From Camillea tinctor (taxonomy: Eukaryota; Ascomycota; Sordariomycetes; Xylariales; Xylariaceae): a stretch of 64,000 nt of DNA. The notes beneath the pieces are model-generated. The model was not told where the DNA came from. It was given only the letters and a program-made list of their open reading frames with translations, and made no database searches. The stretch lies in assembly GCA_022578605.1 (NCBI GenBank), contig MU394123.1:1-64000 (forward strand), written 5' to 3'. Of the stretch, positions 30,176 through 43,910 are shown one piece after another (within the stretch, counting starts at the first letter, position 1; each line of letters opens with the position of its first letter). The position numbers and the translations under genes are program-made.

Positions 30176-32080
30176 ATGCTTCTACTCACAATACAGTCTT
30201 TCTTTTCTTCCTTGATACCCATTTTTCTCTTTCTGTTCTGCCACGTCCGTGGCGTCTCTGCTTCTGATTATTTCGAGCAATTGAACCTCAAACCTCTACC
30301 GCACCTATCTCTCCTCGCCAGCTTTGATTTCCGATCCAACACTACCTTTTCCCAGTTCGAGGCTCAGAGCTACCGCTACTTCCCCCGGTCTCTAGGCCAG
30401 ATCCTGCAGCATGTTGGTACGAAAGAGCTGCACTTGCGCTTCAGCTTAGGTCGGTGGGATGCCGAGAGTTGGGGCGCCCGTCCATGGGATGGCACGAGAG
30501 AGGGTGGCACCGGTGTCGAGCTCTGGGCCTGGCTGGAGGCCGACACCGACGAGGAGTAGGTTTCCATTCCCTCTCCTATCACAGCTTTACCTTCTCCCTC
30601 TAACTAGTATCCCTCCTCTAGGGCTGATCACAAGTGGCTCACCTTGACCAATGCTCTGTCTGGCCTCTTCTGTGCCTCGCTGAACTTCATCGACCAAACC
30701 CGCACCATCCGTCCGGCCATGTCCTTTAGGCCCGAAGGCGATCATCCCAACTCGACCTTAGAGAACACCCATCTCCTACATGGAGTTCTGCCGCACGAGG
30801 TTGTCTGTACCGAAAACCTAACCCCCTTTCTCAAGCTGTTGCCGTGCAAGGGCAAGTCTGGCATTTCCAGTCTGCTGGATGGACACAAGCTCTTTGATGC
30901 GTCGTGGCAGAGCATGGCCATTGATATCCGCCCCGTCTGCCCTCCTTCCGGCGGAGAATGTGTCCTGGAGATTGAGCAGACCATCGATATGGTCTTGGAT
31001 ATTGAGAGATCTAAGAGGCCACGGGGCAACCCTATCCCCCGCCCACCGCCGGGCCATGATTTGAAATGCAATACTTCGAAGCCATATCACAGCGGCGACA
31101 CTTGTTTCCCTGCCGATTTATTAGATAGCCAGGACTGGACCTTAGATCAGGTGTTTGGCAAAACCATGAAGGGTACTTGTCCTCTCACGGATCCCAACGT
31201 GCCTCCAGTCTGTATCCAGGCCCCAGAAAGGCGCGATGTCTACACCACTGGCGGTGTTACCGAATACAAGGACCCCAGCGGTCTTTCGCGGTGCTATCAG
31301 ATCCCTCCAGACTCCGAGTTCTCGTTGGTTCTCCCTCGCATGCCCCGCGAGGGAGAGAACGCTAAAACGGATGCTGACGAGATGGTCGTGCCGGAGACCC
31401 CCCTACTCTATGCCGAGCGCAGCTTCACCGGGCATGGACAGGAACGAGGCGGTGTTCAGTCTATTCTCACCAACCCCAGCCCAGATACCGAGGTGGAATT
31501 CATTTACATGGAGAGCTTACCGTGGTTTATGCGTATCTATCTACACACCCTAAAGACCCGGATAGAGGGCATATCGGGGAACAACGAGGATGTGATCGAA
31601 GAGATCTACTACCGCCCAGCCCTGGATAGAGCCCGTGGCACGCAACTCGAGTTGCGCATGCGAATCCCTCCAGCGAGCACGGTATTCCTTACCTACGATT
31701 TCGAAAAGACCATTTTGCGGTATACCGAGTACCCCCCAGACGCAAACAGAGGTTTTGATGTTGCTGCTTCCGTAATCACCATCCTCCCTTCTTCTGATCC
31801 CAACGCACCACCTGCGCGTCAAAAAACCTCTAATCTCCGTACAACGAGCTTACTCCTAAGCTTGCCAACCCCTGATTTTAGCATGCCCTACAACGTAATC
31901 ATCTTCACCAGTACAGCCATCGCACTCGCCTTCGGTGGACTGTATAATATCCTAGTGCGGCGCTTCGTAGCAGCTGATGAGGGACCGGAAGTTGACGTCA
32001 CCGGGATAAAGGGCAAAATCATTCACGGCGTGATGGGGCTTTTAAAGAAGATCAAAGGCGCAAAGGGGAAGCTTGAATGA
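30176..32080 (+). CDS. GPI16: GPI transamidase subunit GPI16 (PIG-T)
   Basis: Exons 30176-30555 and 30622-32080 give 612 residues. A signal peptide (MLLLTIQSFFSSLIPIFLF) precedes the luminal region with PLPHLSLLASFDF, HYFPRSLGQ-like RYFPRSLGQIL and LHLRFSLGRWDAESWG. After the intron come ALSGLFCASLNFID, the conserved HGVLPHEVVCTENLTPFLKL and LPCKGKSGISSLLD. Further on are YIESLPWFMR-like YMESLPWFMRIYLHTL and PPDANRGFDVAASVI. One C-terminal membrane helix (YNVIIFTSTAIALAFGGLYN) and a short basic tail follow. The protein is part of the ER complex that attaches GPI anchors. The intron ends in ctctag with a ctctaac branch. Confidence 0.96.
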
Positions 32081-33084
32081 TTGACAGTCGTACCTATATT
32101 TATTTTAATGAAGTACAGCATGTAAACCATCGGTTTTGGTCATCCCTACGATTTCGATACCCTTACCGAGAAGACCATGCAGACGACCATGCTACCGCTA
32201 GAGTTAATGGATGTTGAAAGCTACACCCAGAAATGCTGGTGAAGAATAGAAGCCCGAAACTAGCTCTTACCTCAAAAGAGGGTCTTCCTCGGCGAGATTA
32301 TAGCAGTTGTTGATATGCCATCATATAAGCGAGCCACTAGTCACAAGGATAGGATATCTAGGTAGGTTTTATTAGATATGCCCGAGGTCAAGCTGCACGG
32401 CGTAGCATTAAACAGTTGAACCTGTCTTAGACATTGTGTTACTAATATTTAGCGAGAAGGAACATCAGTTGGCGAATCCTAGTAAAACCGTGAATCTCCA
32501 GCCGTTGATATGGAACGTCGTGATAGACGTGGCAACGTGGGTAATAACCCAAGTCTCTACTAACCCCTAACCCCTATTTGACATGAGAAGTCTAGGAGAA
32601 CGAAATTAGTACCACGTCGTAAACATCCACGTTATTACAGTATCGAGAATGTGTGATGCTCCCAGCTTCTCCAAAGTAGTTCGCTGTGTCATCCATATAT
32701 ACTCTCATGAAGGAGAGCTGTCAAATCAAGGTAAGCCAGTCCAGGATTGGTACAGCCTAATATAATGAATTTCGCTTCTTGCTATTTGATTAAAAATATT
32801 TGTATGATTGTAACTAGCTAGACAGGTACATTCGTTGTGATATTCACCACTGACGCAGCGTAGGAGATCGATCACTCGATAAACTCGAATTAACCCAGAG
32901 TTAAATAGCCAATTATACCAGCTAGTAAACACTATAAATATTTTCATTTGATTCAACTTGCATTTCTTGAAGTAACATAAAGACCGACCCCAATATCGAC
33001 ATTCTGCATCCTCTGAATCACGGTATGTATTACCCTAAACGTGGAACCTCCTTCGTTACTCTCCTGGCTCCCAGAACTATGTCT
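32081..33084. other. Convergent intergenic region (1 kb)
   Basis: No gene, repeat or RNA recognised between the 3' ends of GPI16 and the small secreted protein gene. The minus-strand frame at 32726-32956 has no domain. Confidence 0.5.
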
Positions 33085-33603
33085 CTAAGCGCTGGTGGTA
33101 GTATTCCATGGGCGACATCTGCTAGCAGCACAGAAACCGTTACAACATGGTCCAATGTACTGGCCATCAGTGCCGTAGCATTGCCCATAGGTTGGGACAC
33201 ATGATCCTTGGCAGCTAACACTGATGATCGGCTGGGGTGGTCCAACGATGATCTGCTGGACTCCTTCGGGCGAGATGCCGCTGACGAGCGCCTTCTCTCC
33301 CGCGGTGTTGAAGGTACATTGCGAGATGGCGTTGTAGTCAGGGGTATCGATAATGTTGACAGAGATGTCATTGTCTATACACCAACATTGTTAGACCAGA
33401 TTAGAGAACTGTGATAGGATCTGGTATGCATAGAACGTACTGGTTGGCACTACAGATCCATCGGCTGGCACATCAAGAGTGTACGAAGCTGGACCACCGT
33501 GGAAGGTGAGATGGGCGACTTGTACATCGCGCTCATCGAGAGGATGGGCCAATGACTCGGAAAGGAGGCCAAGGGCGAGAATAAGCGGCTGGGAGAACTT
33601 CAT
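33085..33603 (-). CDS. Small secreted cysteine-rich protein
   Basis: Exons 33603-33441 and 33374-33085 give 150 residues. I chose the ATG at 33603 because MKFSQPLILALGLLSESLAH is a good signal peptide, whereas the longer frame adds nine residues in front. The mature protein starts near a PLDERDV processing-like site and has HLTFHGGPASYTLDVPADG. The C-terminal cysteine cluster runs VGPPQPIISVSCQGSCVP, YGQCYG, GPCCNGFCAASRCRPWN. This is a recognisable ascomycete SSCRP-type layout, effector-like or cell-wall-associated. Function unknown. The downstream exon carries all the cysteines. Confidence 0.82.
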
Positions 33604-34448
33604 GGTGAAAGTAGGCTCAGAAAGTCTCAACTAGTAAATGAATCGTGGCAGGTATATAGCTATGTAGACGATGGTATGCTATCTGGTGCTCAACCTAACG
33701 ATGGCGTGCTACTCGCAGCATTCTTATAGTTTTTTTCAATGCTGTGACCGGACTCAAGAGTAGCCTAACTACCATCATGGCAAGGCTACAATACACAATT
33801 CAACGTACGTTGGTGACACGACCTCGACCATGAAGGTGTAGTTCGTGGCAAATACGAAGTCAATGTTTCCATATACGAGGCGTCCAGCCTTACAGCCACT
33901 TCAATCATAGCTTACTTCCCGTAAGCATCTTACCACCTGGGCGGGCTGAGGTTGCCCAATCGTATAAGTTCTGATGTATCCGTGTTCCCAAGATCCCGTT
34001 CGAAGGCAGACTTTTGAGGTCACGAGTCTAATAAGTTGTCTAGAAGTTGTGATATCACCACGACATTGTCAATACACTAAAGCGTTTACCTCCTAGATGT
34101 GTTCCATTGGCCACTCTAGTAATTCGAAGTGAAAGATGTGTTAGAGAATCATCGTCGATCAATAAACTATAGCTTCTCCTCCGTCAGCTTGGGTAAGCCT
34201 CCACAGACACCTCAGCTGACATTCACATTTTGATCGGGCTGAGAGCGGGGAAATAGCCGGGCTCAAAGTCTTCGTATCGTGAAGGTTAATTCCACCTCGA
34301 CGGTGGTGTTGGCACAATGCCTAGCTTAGTACGATGCTCTCGCCACGATGTACCAACCACAGCTTGTCTACGTTAGTTTCTCGTAATAGCCTAGTGACAC
34401 TCATTAGGCTAATAAAATATGTATTAAGATGACAGTCAAACAGCCACT
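33604..34448. other. Spacer between small secreted protein and BBE oxidase
   Basis: No live gene. On the minus strand short pieces look protein-like (VYGNIDFVFATNYTFMVEVV near 33850; LGTRIHQNLYDWATSARPGG near 33980), perhaps a decayed gene, but I cannot join them or name a family. Confidence 0.35.
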
Positions 34449-36263
34449 CTAGTCGTAGCCTTTGATGAGACTTTCATTGATATCACGTTGTAGTTTGGCC
34501 TGGCAGCTGAACCTCTCGCTTTCCGTCTCTGCATCATCGAACCCGACACATTTCCAACATTTCAACAACCCGTCCGGATCGTACTTTTGTTTGATTTCAA
34601 GCAACCTCGGGTAGTTGTCCGCCCACCACGACTCACGCCAGTTTTCAGTAAAGGGGTTAGCCTCGTTTGGATAAGTCCCACCCTCTATTCCTGTTAGCTC
34701 TTCAGCAAGTAACGTAGCTTTAGTTAGAGCTGTGAGGTTCTGTAGCCTAACAGCATATGATGCGTTCCAAGGGATGGATAAGCTTGCTCCCCCCATCGAC
34801 CACAGAGATTGGTACCAAGCCGGGTTGACGGCAGTCTCGCCTACCTCATAGCTGGTTACCGAGTCAGCTACGAACGGAGTGTCCACTGGACAATAAAACC
34901 CGCGCGGGTCAAACCCCAGGTCTCTAGCCGCAGCAAAATATCCCATTAGCTTCACGATACCCTCGTCGCTTGCGAAGAGGCTTCGTGGAATTAAGCGCGA
35001 CGACAGCACGCGCACTTGCCCTGCCGTCTGCTGAGCCCCTGGCACGACGTACTTCTTCCACACGTCAATGAAATCAGGAAGTATCTCGATGACACTAGTC
35101 CCGCCGATGGACGTTGCAAAGTCAGTTGCGTTCTTCATTGCTGCTAGCGCAGCCAGGCCGCCATCTGATAAATTCGCTATCGCGGGGAGTGGGTTCATAT
35201 ATGTGAGGTACATTCCGGCCGCATGTCCACCCCATCCTTGTCTTCCCCAGTCCAGGGACTGTCTCGCCACCAGCTCGATCCACTGCATTGCGGTATCAGC
35301 CGTGATATTGGATGGCAAGGTGATACCAGCTACGGCGACAGGGCCAGCCGGTTCGACGCGATGAGTCGCTTCAAGTACAACCCCAAAAGTACCGCCTCCG
35401 CCTCCACGTAGAGCCCAAAACAGATCAGCATGATGGCATTTGTTCGCAACTCGCAACACGCCGTCCGGGGTGACGATCTTGAACTGCACGACGCGATCCA
35501 CCCCCAGCCCGTAAGCCGGAGATAACACACTGTGGCCTCCTCCCAGCACCCAACCCCCAGACACGGCAATCGTGGGCGCATACCCTACGATAGCTGTGCT
35601 ATCATGCGCCGCCGCGAACGTTACGACGTCCGCGGAACTCGCCCCCGTCCCTGCCGTCACGGCCCTGCCCACACTCGCATTCCGGGTGCACCCTTCAGGC
35701 ACGAAATTGCTGTGGAATTCGAGGCCCTTGAGCCCGTGCACCCACAGCGCCAAAGCGCCTTTCCCGCTATTCCTCGTCATGTAGTCATGACCGCTGTTTT
35801 TTATGACCAGCGGCACGCCGCCGTGCTCCTTGGCGAAAGCGAGCGCAGCACTGACGTCCGCGGCCTCCGCCACCTCGAGACGATGCGTCGGCACGCTACC
35901 CTGATTGCACGGCACGTAGGGCGGAGGCTCCGGAGCCGGCGAAGCCGTGTTGTCGAGGACGCACTGATCTGCGGGGGAAGACCAGCACTGCTCGCTTTGG
36001 AGGTTCATGTAGGCGCTTGCTTGGCCGGCACGGAAGTCAGCGTTAGTGTAGTTCTCGCGCACCGCCGCGCACTGGGCCTCGTCCACGGTTGCGGGCTGGC
36101 CATTGTAGAGTGAGAAGCAGGGGAGAGCTAAGGGGACGGTCTGGTGGAGGCGCCCTTGAACAGAGACGTTGAGGGTACGCCATGCGTGCCCATCTTGGGA
36201 TAGGCTCGGGCGGAATAGGGTTGCGAGTAGGGGGAGAGCTTTGTGGAGCGAGGGAGGCTTCAT
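34449..36263 (-). CDS. Secreted FAD-linked oxidase (berberine-bridge-enzyme-like)
   Basis: A single exon of 604 residues starts at ATG 36263 with a signal peptide (MKPPSLHKALPLLATLF). The PCMH FAD domain is clear: RLEVAEAADVSAALAFAKEH, then PLVIKNSGHDYMTRNSGKGA with the histidine that carries flavin, GAVTAGTGAS-like TAGTGASSADV, SGGWVLGGGHSVLSPAYGLG, and LFWALRGGGGGTFGVV. The BBE C-terminal motif is NEANPFTENWRESWW ... YPRLLEIKQKYDPDGLLKC. The position that gives a second, cysteinyl flavin link in some BBE enzymes appears to lack cysteine (SGGWVLGGGH), so single covalent linkage is likely. Several Asn-X-Ser/Thr sites suit secretion. These enzymes oxidise sugars, alcohols or secondary metabolites; substrate unknown. 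Confidence 0.92.
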   Translation of the reverse strand: MKPPSLHKALPLLATLFRPSLSQDGHAWRTLNVSVQGRLHQTVPLALPCFSLYNGQPATVDEAQCAAVRENYTNADFRAGQASAYMNLQSEQCWSSPADQCVLDNTASPAPEPPPYVPCNQGSVPTHRLEVAEAADVSAALAFAKEHGGVPLVIKNSGHDYMTRNSGKGALALWVHGLKGLEFHSNFVPEGCTRNASVGRAVTAGTGASSADVVTFAAAHDSTAIVGYAPTIAVSGGWVLGGGHSVLSPAYGLGVDRVVQFKIVTPDGVLRVANKCHHADLFWALRGGGGGTFGVVLEATHRVEPAGPVAVAGITLPSNITADTAMQWIELVARQSLDWGRQGWGGHAAGMYLTYMNPLPAIANLSDGGLAALAAMKNATDFATSIGGTSVIEILPDFIDVWKKYVVPGAQQTAGQVRVLSSRLIPRSLFASDEGIVKLMGYFAAARDLGFDPRGFYCPVDTPFVADSVTSYEVGETAVNPAWYQSLWSMGGASLSIPWNASYAVRLQNLTALTKATLLAEELTGIEGGTYPNEANPFTENWRESWWADNYPRLLEIKQKYDPDGLLKCWKCVGFDDAETESERFSCQAKLQRDINESLIKGYD

Positions 36264-37767
36264 GGGCAGAGGGTGTAATATGACGGTATATTTAATAGCA
36301 AGACTTTCTTGATAGTAAATTCGGATATTCTAAACTTCCTCCAGGAAAACCGGGATATCCAACTAGGCGAACTTATACAATCGTATAAGCTAAGTAAGAC
36401 AGTCCAGGGAGAGGAATCGTAGTGTCGATGGTTCTCGCGACATCTTCCAGATAGAATAATGACTATTTCTACAATTACTCTGCAATCAATCAGCTGAAGT
36501 AGTTATCCGACCAACTCCGTTGTCAGCATCATTTTGGGGAATAACCCAGAAGTTGCTTAACCCGGATATCTCAGGGATACCTAACCCAACCTTTACTTAA
36601 CCGGGTAAAGCCATGACTCCTCAAATACGACTGTCTTAGATAGCTGCCACAGTATTAAAGCATGGCCGCCGCGCAAAAGCTGCATGTAATATTCATTACC
36701 TAGTACATACATGCCCACATGACCTGTGAACGGTATGGTTATGTGCGGTCTTTCGATCTAGGTAATTTTGATCCTGCCTCTCGATAGTGTTGCATTCTAC
36801 GCGGACAGGATCGATTTTCTGAATGTCGACATACCCGTCTCAACTATACTATATTACACAACCAAAAAATAGAGCCCGGTCGTTTCGATTATATCTACTG
36901 CATGCTGAAGTTTTTCAGGTATCCGAAGCGTATAATCTCTAGCTTGATTAGCTAATATATAGCTCTGTTTTCACCGTGGTATAGGGACAATTCGATATAA
37001 AGCTGCTTGAACCTGGATCAAGTTTTTTTTTTAAAACAATTCTTGTCGATGCATAATATGGACCTTAGTTAGAAATATTCCATGATTTCAGCCTGCGATT
37101 TTCTTATTAGATAATGGTATGCGGATTAGGGTTACATTATCCAAGTGTCTTTCTAGTACATGCGCAGGGCTAGATGAGATCAATGGAAATACTTTGATAA
37201 GTATCTGCAAATAAAATGTATGGTCTGAATTAGGCGCGCTACAATAGATGCGATGCAGGCCATCGCGGGGTGTAGTGTTCCTCTACGACTTATTCTATAG
37301 TCCATTCTTGTTTACGCTCTATGTCTTCGTCTATCCCAATACGTAATCAAACAAGACTCTTTCGGAGAAAGAACCAGGCTCGGACGATATCCGCAAAGTC
37401 TCACGATAAGGACTCCCCTGTCAACTACGGAATATAAGTCAGTGCTTATCGACCTGCTGAATGGAGATAGTTTCTTTGTAGACCTGCCAGGTACGGGGTC
37501 CCTGATTTTTTATGATATCCATTCTGCGCCAATAGGGTATCACCGCCTACCAGGTCTTAGGCTCGGCAGATTTCAAAATAATATACAGCAAGTCTGCCAA
37601 GAATGAAAGCTGGCTTGTGCCTAGGCTTCTGTTCGATCCAACTTCCCGATTAACCTAGCGTGCCATGATGTGAAAATGCTCGATACGGATATATAACAGA
37701 GCAGCTTGACTCATTCCTGGTTCTTTTCTCGTCACCACTCCTCTCTTTCCAGCATCAAGACGCGAAA
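36264..37767. other. Intergenic region (1.5 kb), divergent promoters
   Basis: No gene recognised. It lies between the divergent BBE oxidase and M14 carboxypeptidase genes. A+T-rich, with a T-run at about 37022-37031. Confidence 0.5.
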
Positions 37768-39078
37768 ATGAAGTGGTCAAAAGCTAGAAGGCTCCTCTGC
37801 CTCGCTGAGCTAGCGAGCGCATGCTTACTCCCAGAGGAACGCGAAGGGGGCCATGTTGCTCGGTCAGGAAATCTTCACACTCGAGATAACGGCAAAGCCA
37901 TTGGCACTGGTGACAGGTTCAATGGTGGGAAGCTTTTCCCAAGGGGGCTAGGCTCTGGCAATGAGACCGACTTGAGCACCATCCTAAACGTGAACGAAGT
38001 CAATTCTGCTCTGCAGGGCCTGGCAGCTGAATATGGTTTCGAGACATTCACCACCCCATACCAAACTTACGAAGGCGCAACGATCTCAGGGGGTAAGGTT
38101 GGGGGCCAGGGGACCGGAAACGATGCGTACCATATCTATTTGAACGGGGCGATCCACGCCCGTGAACGCGGGTCTTCTGACAACATAATCTACTTCATAT
38201 CGGATCTTCTCTACGCCAACAAGCACAACACAGGTCTCTCCTACGGCTCCAAAACCTACACCAACGCAGATGTAGTTCAGGCGCTTAATGCAGGTATCGT
38301 GTTTGTACCTTTAAGTAATCCGGACGGCGTGGCATATGATCAGTCTACCAATAGCTGTTGGCGCAAAAACCGCAACCCTGCGGCTGCGACGAGCGACAGC
38401 ACGATTGCCATTGATCTGAACCGGAACTTTGACTTCGTGTGGGACCTTTCGAAATGGGCGTCGTCGGTGAGGAGCAGTGTCGCATCGAGCAGTCCTGGAT
38501 CAGAAGTCTACCACGGTGCTTCTGCGTTCTCGGAGCCAGAAACTAAGAGCATCAAGTGGGTGATGGACACATTCAGCAAAATTCGGTGGTTCATCGACTT
38601 GCACTCATATGCCGGTGATATTCTGTACAGTTGGGGCAGCGACACTGACCAGACCGCGAATCCCTACATGAACTTCTTGAACTCGACGTATGACCGCGTG
38701 CGTGGTAGGACATCAGACTCGACAACCACAGGGTACGGCGAGTACATACCCCAGGCCGATTTAAACAACATTAGAAATGTCGGAACGCAAGTTGGCAAAG
38801 CAATGGATGCCTCCACTGGTCGGAGCTACACGGTGATGCAGTCAGCGTACTTATACCCTACTTCGGGCGCCAGCGATGACTATGCTTTCTCACGTCACTA
38901 CACGGACTCGAAGCTGAATTTAATATACGGCTACACGATTGAGTTTGGCTTTGGCAACAACGCGGCATCGTGCCCATTCTACCCTTCGGATTCGCAGTAT
39001 CTATTGAATTTGCAAGAGACGAACGCTGGCTTCATGGAGTTCCTCCTGGCAGCGAGCCGTGTTGGCCTTAGTGACTAG
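37768..39078 (+). CDS. Secreted zinc carboxypeptidase, M14 family
   Basis: A single exon of 436 residues. The N-terminus (MKWSKARRLLCLAELASACL) is a signal peptide; about 60 residues of possible propeptide follow. Zinc ligands are H130 and E133 in GAIHARERGSSDN and H279 in WFIDLHSYAGDILYSWG. SNPDGVAYD, WRKNRNP and AIDLNRNFDFVWD are the usual substrate-site motifs. The catalytic glutamate is E392 in YGYTIEFGFGN. The common HAREW is HARER here. The enzyme should remove C-terminal residues from extracellular peptides; specificity cannot be told. It overlaps nothing and converges with the GH47 gene. Confidence 0.93.
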   Translation: MKWSKARRLLCLAELASACLLPEEREGGHVARSGNLHTRDNGKAIGTGDRFNGGKLFPRGLGSGNETDLSTILNVNEVNSALQGLAAEYGFETFTTPYQTYEGATISGGKVGGQGTGNDAYHIYLNGAIHARERGSSDNIIYFISDLLYANKHNTGLSYGSKTYTNADVVQALNAGIVFVPLSNPDGVAYDQSTNSCWRKNRNPAAATSDSTIAIDLNRNFDFVWDLSKWASSVRSSVASSSPGSEVYHGASAFSEPETKSIKWVMDTFSKIRWFIDLHSYAGDILYSWGSDTDQTANPYMNFLNSTYDRVRGRTSDSTTTGYGEYIPQADLNNIRNVGTQVGKAMDASTGRSYTVMQSAYLYPTSGASDDYAFSRHYTDSKLNLIYGYTIEFGFGNNAASCPFYPSDSQYLLNLQETNAGFMEFLLAASRVGLSD

Positions 39079-39280
39079 TGTACTGGCTAAATAGATAGTA
39101 TCATATATATTGAGCAAATGGTGTTTCCAGTTACTTAACCGGTTGAGTAAATGAGTAAAGGCTTCTTGAGACCGCAGGCGGTGCAATAGTCATACTGAAT
39201 TCAAAGGCCTTTCCCATGGCAAATTGTAAAGTCATCTCTGGGGTAACATGGGCTGACGTTTCAAAACTATCCCATTGCCT

Positions 39281-41208
<1,928 letters not shown>

Positions 41209-42689
41209 TATGCAACAGATATGAAGAATAAAAGACTATTACTTCTCAAGTCAAGTTTATAGCACCTGAAAATATGATATCGAACGTGAACGGAATTGGA
41301 CTCTCTGTTCCGGAAGCCAGCAAGAGAATACATGACCACATCGATAGGAATTTCAAATCAAGCATAGCCCTATCCCTTTTCATCTCCTTTGGGAACCGCT
41401 TTGCTGCCATGTACGATCAAACAACTCAACCAACAGTTACACAAGTGGATATGATTGGTAGCTTCAAGACCTAACCAGAATGATCTAAACTGCCCCTTGC
41501 TTCGCAAGCCAGGGACCCGTGCCTCCATGTTATTGGAAAATGAAGGTCTAAGAAATCAAGGCGCTTAATATTCCCAGCATCACCATAATACACAGAACCA
41601 TTGCTGTCTGATAGAGTAGTACACTACAGTAGTTTCAAACACCCATCCAGCTCCAAGTTCATCCCACATCCCGGTATTATTCAAACCAGGCTAATGTATG
41701 GCTCCTTATATATGAGTAATGATTCACTCACTATTATAAATCGAAATGTTTGCTCCATGTAGGTAGCCTCATATTGCCGGGTAGCAGCAAGCTTCCCATG
41801 CCTATAGTACTACCAAGTATTCTCAGACCGGACGCTTTATTAGTTCACTGATTGATTCCGAGGCAAGTGCTTAACATGAGATAGTTAATTTCTATAAACA
41901 GTGAAAATCCACCTAACGACAGTGTTAGTTTATTCTAGTAGTATAACTTAGGTTGATGGGACAATATCAACCAATAGACATCACAAGTGAATAGATCAAT
42001 TCATGAGCTAATTTTGTCTTCTAGGCACTACAAAGATAGGCTATGGCCCCAGAATGGTGCTGAGTATTTCAACAGTTCACGTGCGTATTTCGCATCCCCC
42101 TTTATGTTACATTTAAATTATGTAGTTAGGCTCGTTCACTCTTATTCCAGAATCAGTTATCTCCAAGTCATGTTAAATGCAAAAGTCTTCATATATGCTG
42201 AAATAGGTGATAAGAGGTATCTGTCAAGGTACAGGTACAAGGTGTATATGCAGTTACGTGCAGGTATATAAAAGACAGGTCCTCCCATCATCCAGAAATA
42301 AAATTTCACCTAACCAAGCAACCTCATAATCTCAATTCAACGATATATACCTAGATACTGAGCTGCGTTGCATACTACCAAAGTGTACATAAGGCGCAAG
42401 TCCCTCCGCCCAAACTAAGAAAATAATCAACCTATTGACAGATTAATCTTCTGAGGGGAATACACTACTTGGGAAATTTGATTCGTACCACTGAATGTCA
42501 AAGATAGCATTTCTTCCGACTCATTGTGGAATATTTCGTTTCAACTAACCTAGGTCAATCCTATATCTAAAGGCTCATCCCGCCACCCGCTATGCATGTA
42601 TACGATATTATACAAGTATAAGACTCAAGAAAGATATTTACCATTAATTGACCTTTCCACAATGGGTATCCTAACGAATAATCATACAA
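41209..42689. other. A+T-rich intergenic region (1.5 kb)
   Basis: No gene recognised; the frames here (41274-41474, 41987-42271, 42596-42799) show no domain. Presumed promoter of GH47 and 3' region of the surface-protein gene. Confidence 0.5.
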
Positions 42690-43910
42690 TCACCCTCCGT
42701 ATAGTTCGACAGGAGACTGTCGCTTGGCTGGAAGTCCCTGGAGCTCAATCTCTGACCACTCAACATGATGACTGGCAAGTTCAGATTTCGCAACATTAGG
42801 CGGTAATTCTTGTATGTGCCACTGCGTTGCAGCCTGGTTTGTTGGTGGGTAGTATCTATTCACGGCCACGGAGCCCATGTTGTCAATCAGTGCTCTTCTC
42901 TTTCGGCGTCTCGTTATGCACATCGCTACTAGAAGAGCGATGACACCCACTAGGGCAAGGCCAGCCCCGATTCCAATACCAGCTGCTGCGCCCGTACTAA
43001 TTCCGCTAGATTGGTTAGAAGTGTTAGTAGGCTGCAGAGGCATAATCATACTACTTGATGCCGTAGGATTTGACGAGGTTATGCTAGCTAAAGTGGTAGT
43101 AGGAGAGGTAGGATGGGACGTCGTTGTCGGAGTGGATGATGTTATATAACTAGTACGATGTATATTCCACTATAACAATGAGAGTCAGTAATTGCCATAT
43201 TGTGTAATTCTTTCACTCTTAAGACCGTGTCTCGGGAGTTAAACCTCTCACGAACTCATACGCTTAGCAGGATTTTGACTCCCAGGCTAACCCAAGAAAA
43301 ACAAAAAACGACTCCAAAAAAATACTCACTCCTACTACGGCAATCGCGCCTACAGAAGAGTCACTTGCGAGATCTGTTGTCGCAGTACTCCATGACTCTG
43401 AGTTATCTGGTGACGTTGATGCGAACCGGATCGTCGCCCCAGAGGGAACGTCAGACAAACAATCCCCTATAACAGAACCTGGTATTCCGTTTTCTAGATG
43501 GTAATCTCTGGTTCAAAAATACCTAAGTTAGATATATTTTCCTCACATTGTGATCGGCAAAGAACTTACGGTGGACAACACATGACTAGGGTGCTCGAGC
43601 TGTCTTTGACTGACGAGGCAACCGTTGGCCATTTGTCAGGGCATGTTAGAGGGCCTATGCTAACAGCTGTATGAGCCCCGTCACTTGCATCTCCGAAACG
43701 ACCCTGCTCCCACCATGTCGTTACCGCTGATGGTAAACATCTCACATTGGTGTCTATGTCAAGACCATATCCGGGGTCGAAGGCTACAAGACTTGGTCCG
43801 TTGAGTCTAAAGAAATCCGAACAGCCAGCTGACGGAGTGAAAGTGGTCGTAAGTGGAATGAAAGAAGTGACAGTGCCGCTCAATGTTTCTGCTGGATAGA
43901 TATCGGTCAT
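42690..43910 (-). CDS. Single-pass cell-surface protein (Mid2-like layout)
   Basis: Exons 43910-43570, 43507-43330 and 43169-42690 join to 999 bases, 332 residues. The extracellular part has LTTTFTPSAGCSDFF, CLPSAVTTWWEQGRFG and ISIGPLTCP-like AVSIGPLTCPDKWP. MCCP|PDYHLENGIPG is joined over intron 1, and AVVG|WNIH over intron 2. A Ser/Thr/Pro-rich stalk precedes one membrane helix (AAAGIGIGAGLALVGVIALL) and a basic cytosolic tail (ITRRRKRRALIDN). The layout is that of ascomycete wall-sensor-like surface proteins; ligand unknown. No ATG giving a signal peptide was found; the one at 43910 (MTDIYPAETLSG) is the first in frame, so an upstream exon may be missing. Confidence 0.72.

Noticed and set aside
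35532..36113. 193-residue plus-strand frame inside the BBE oxidase
   Set aside because: It lies wholly within a clear minus-strand FAD oxidase and shows no family motif.
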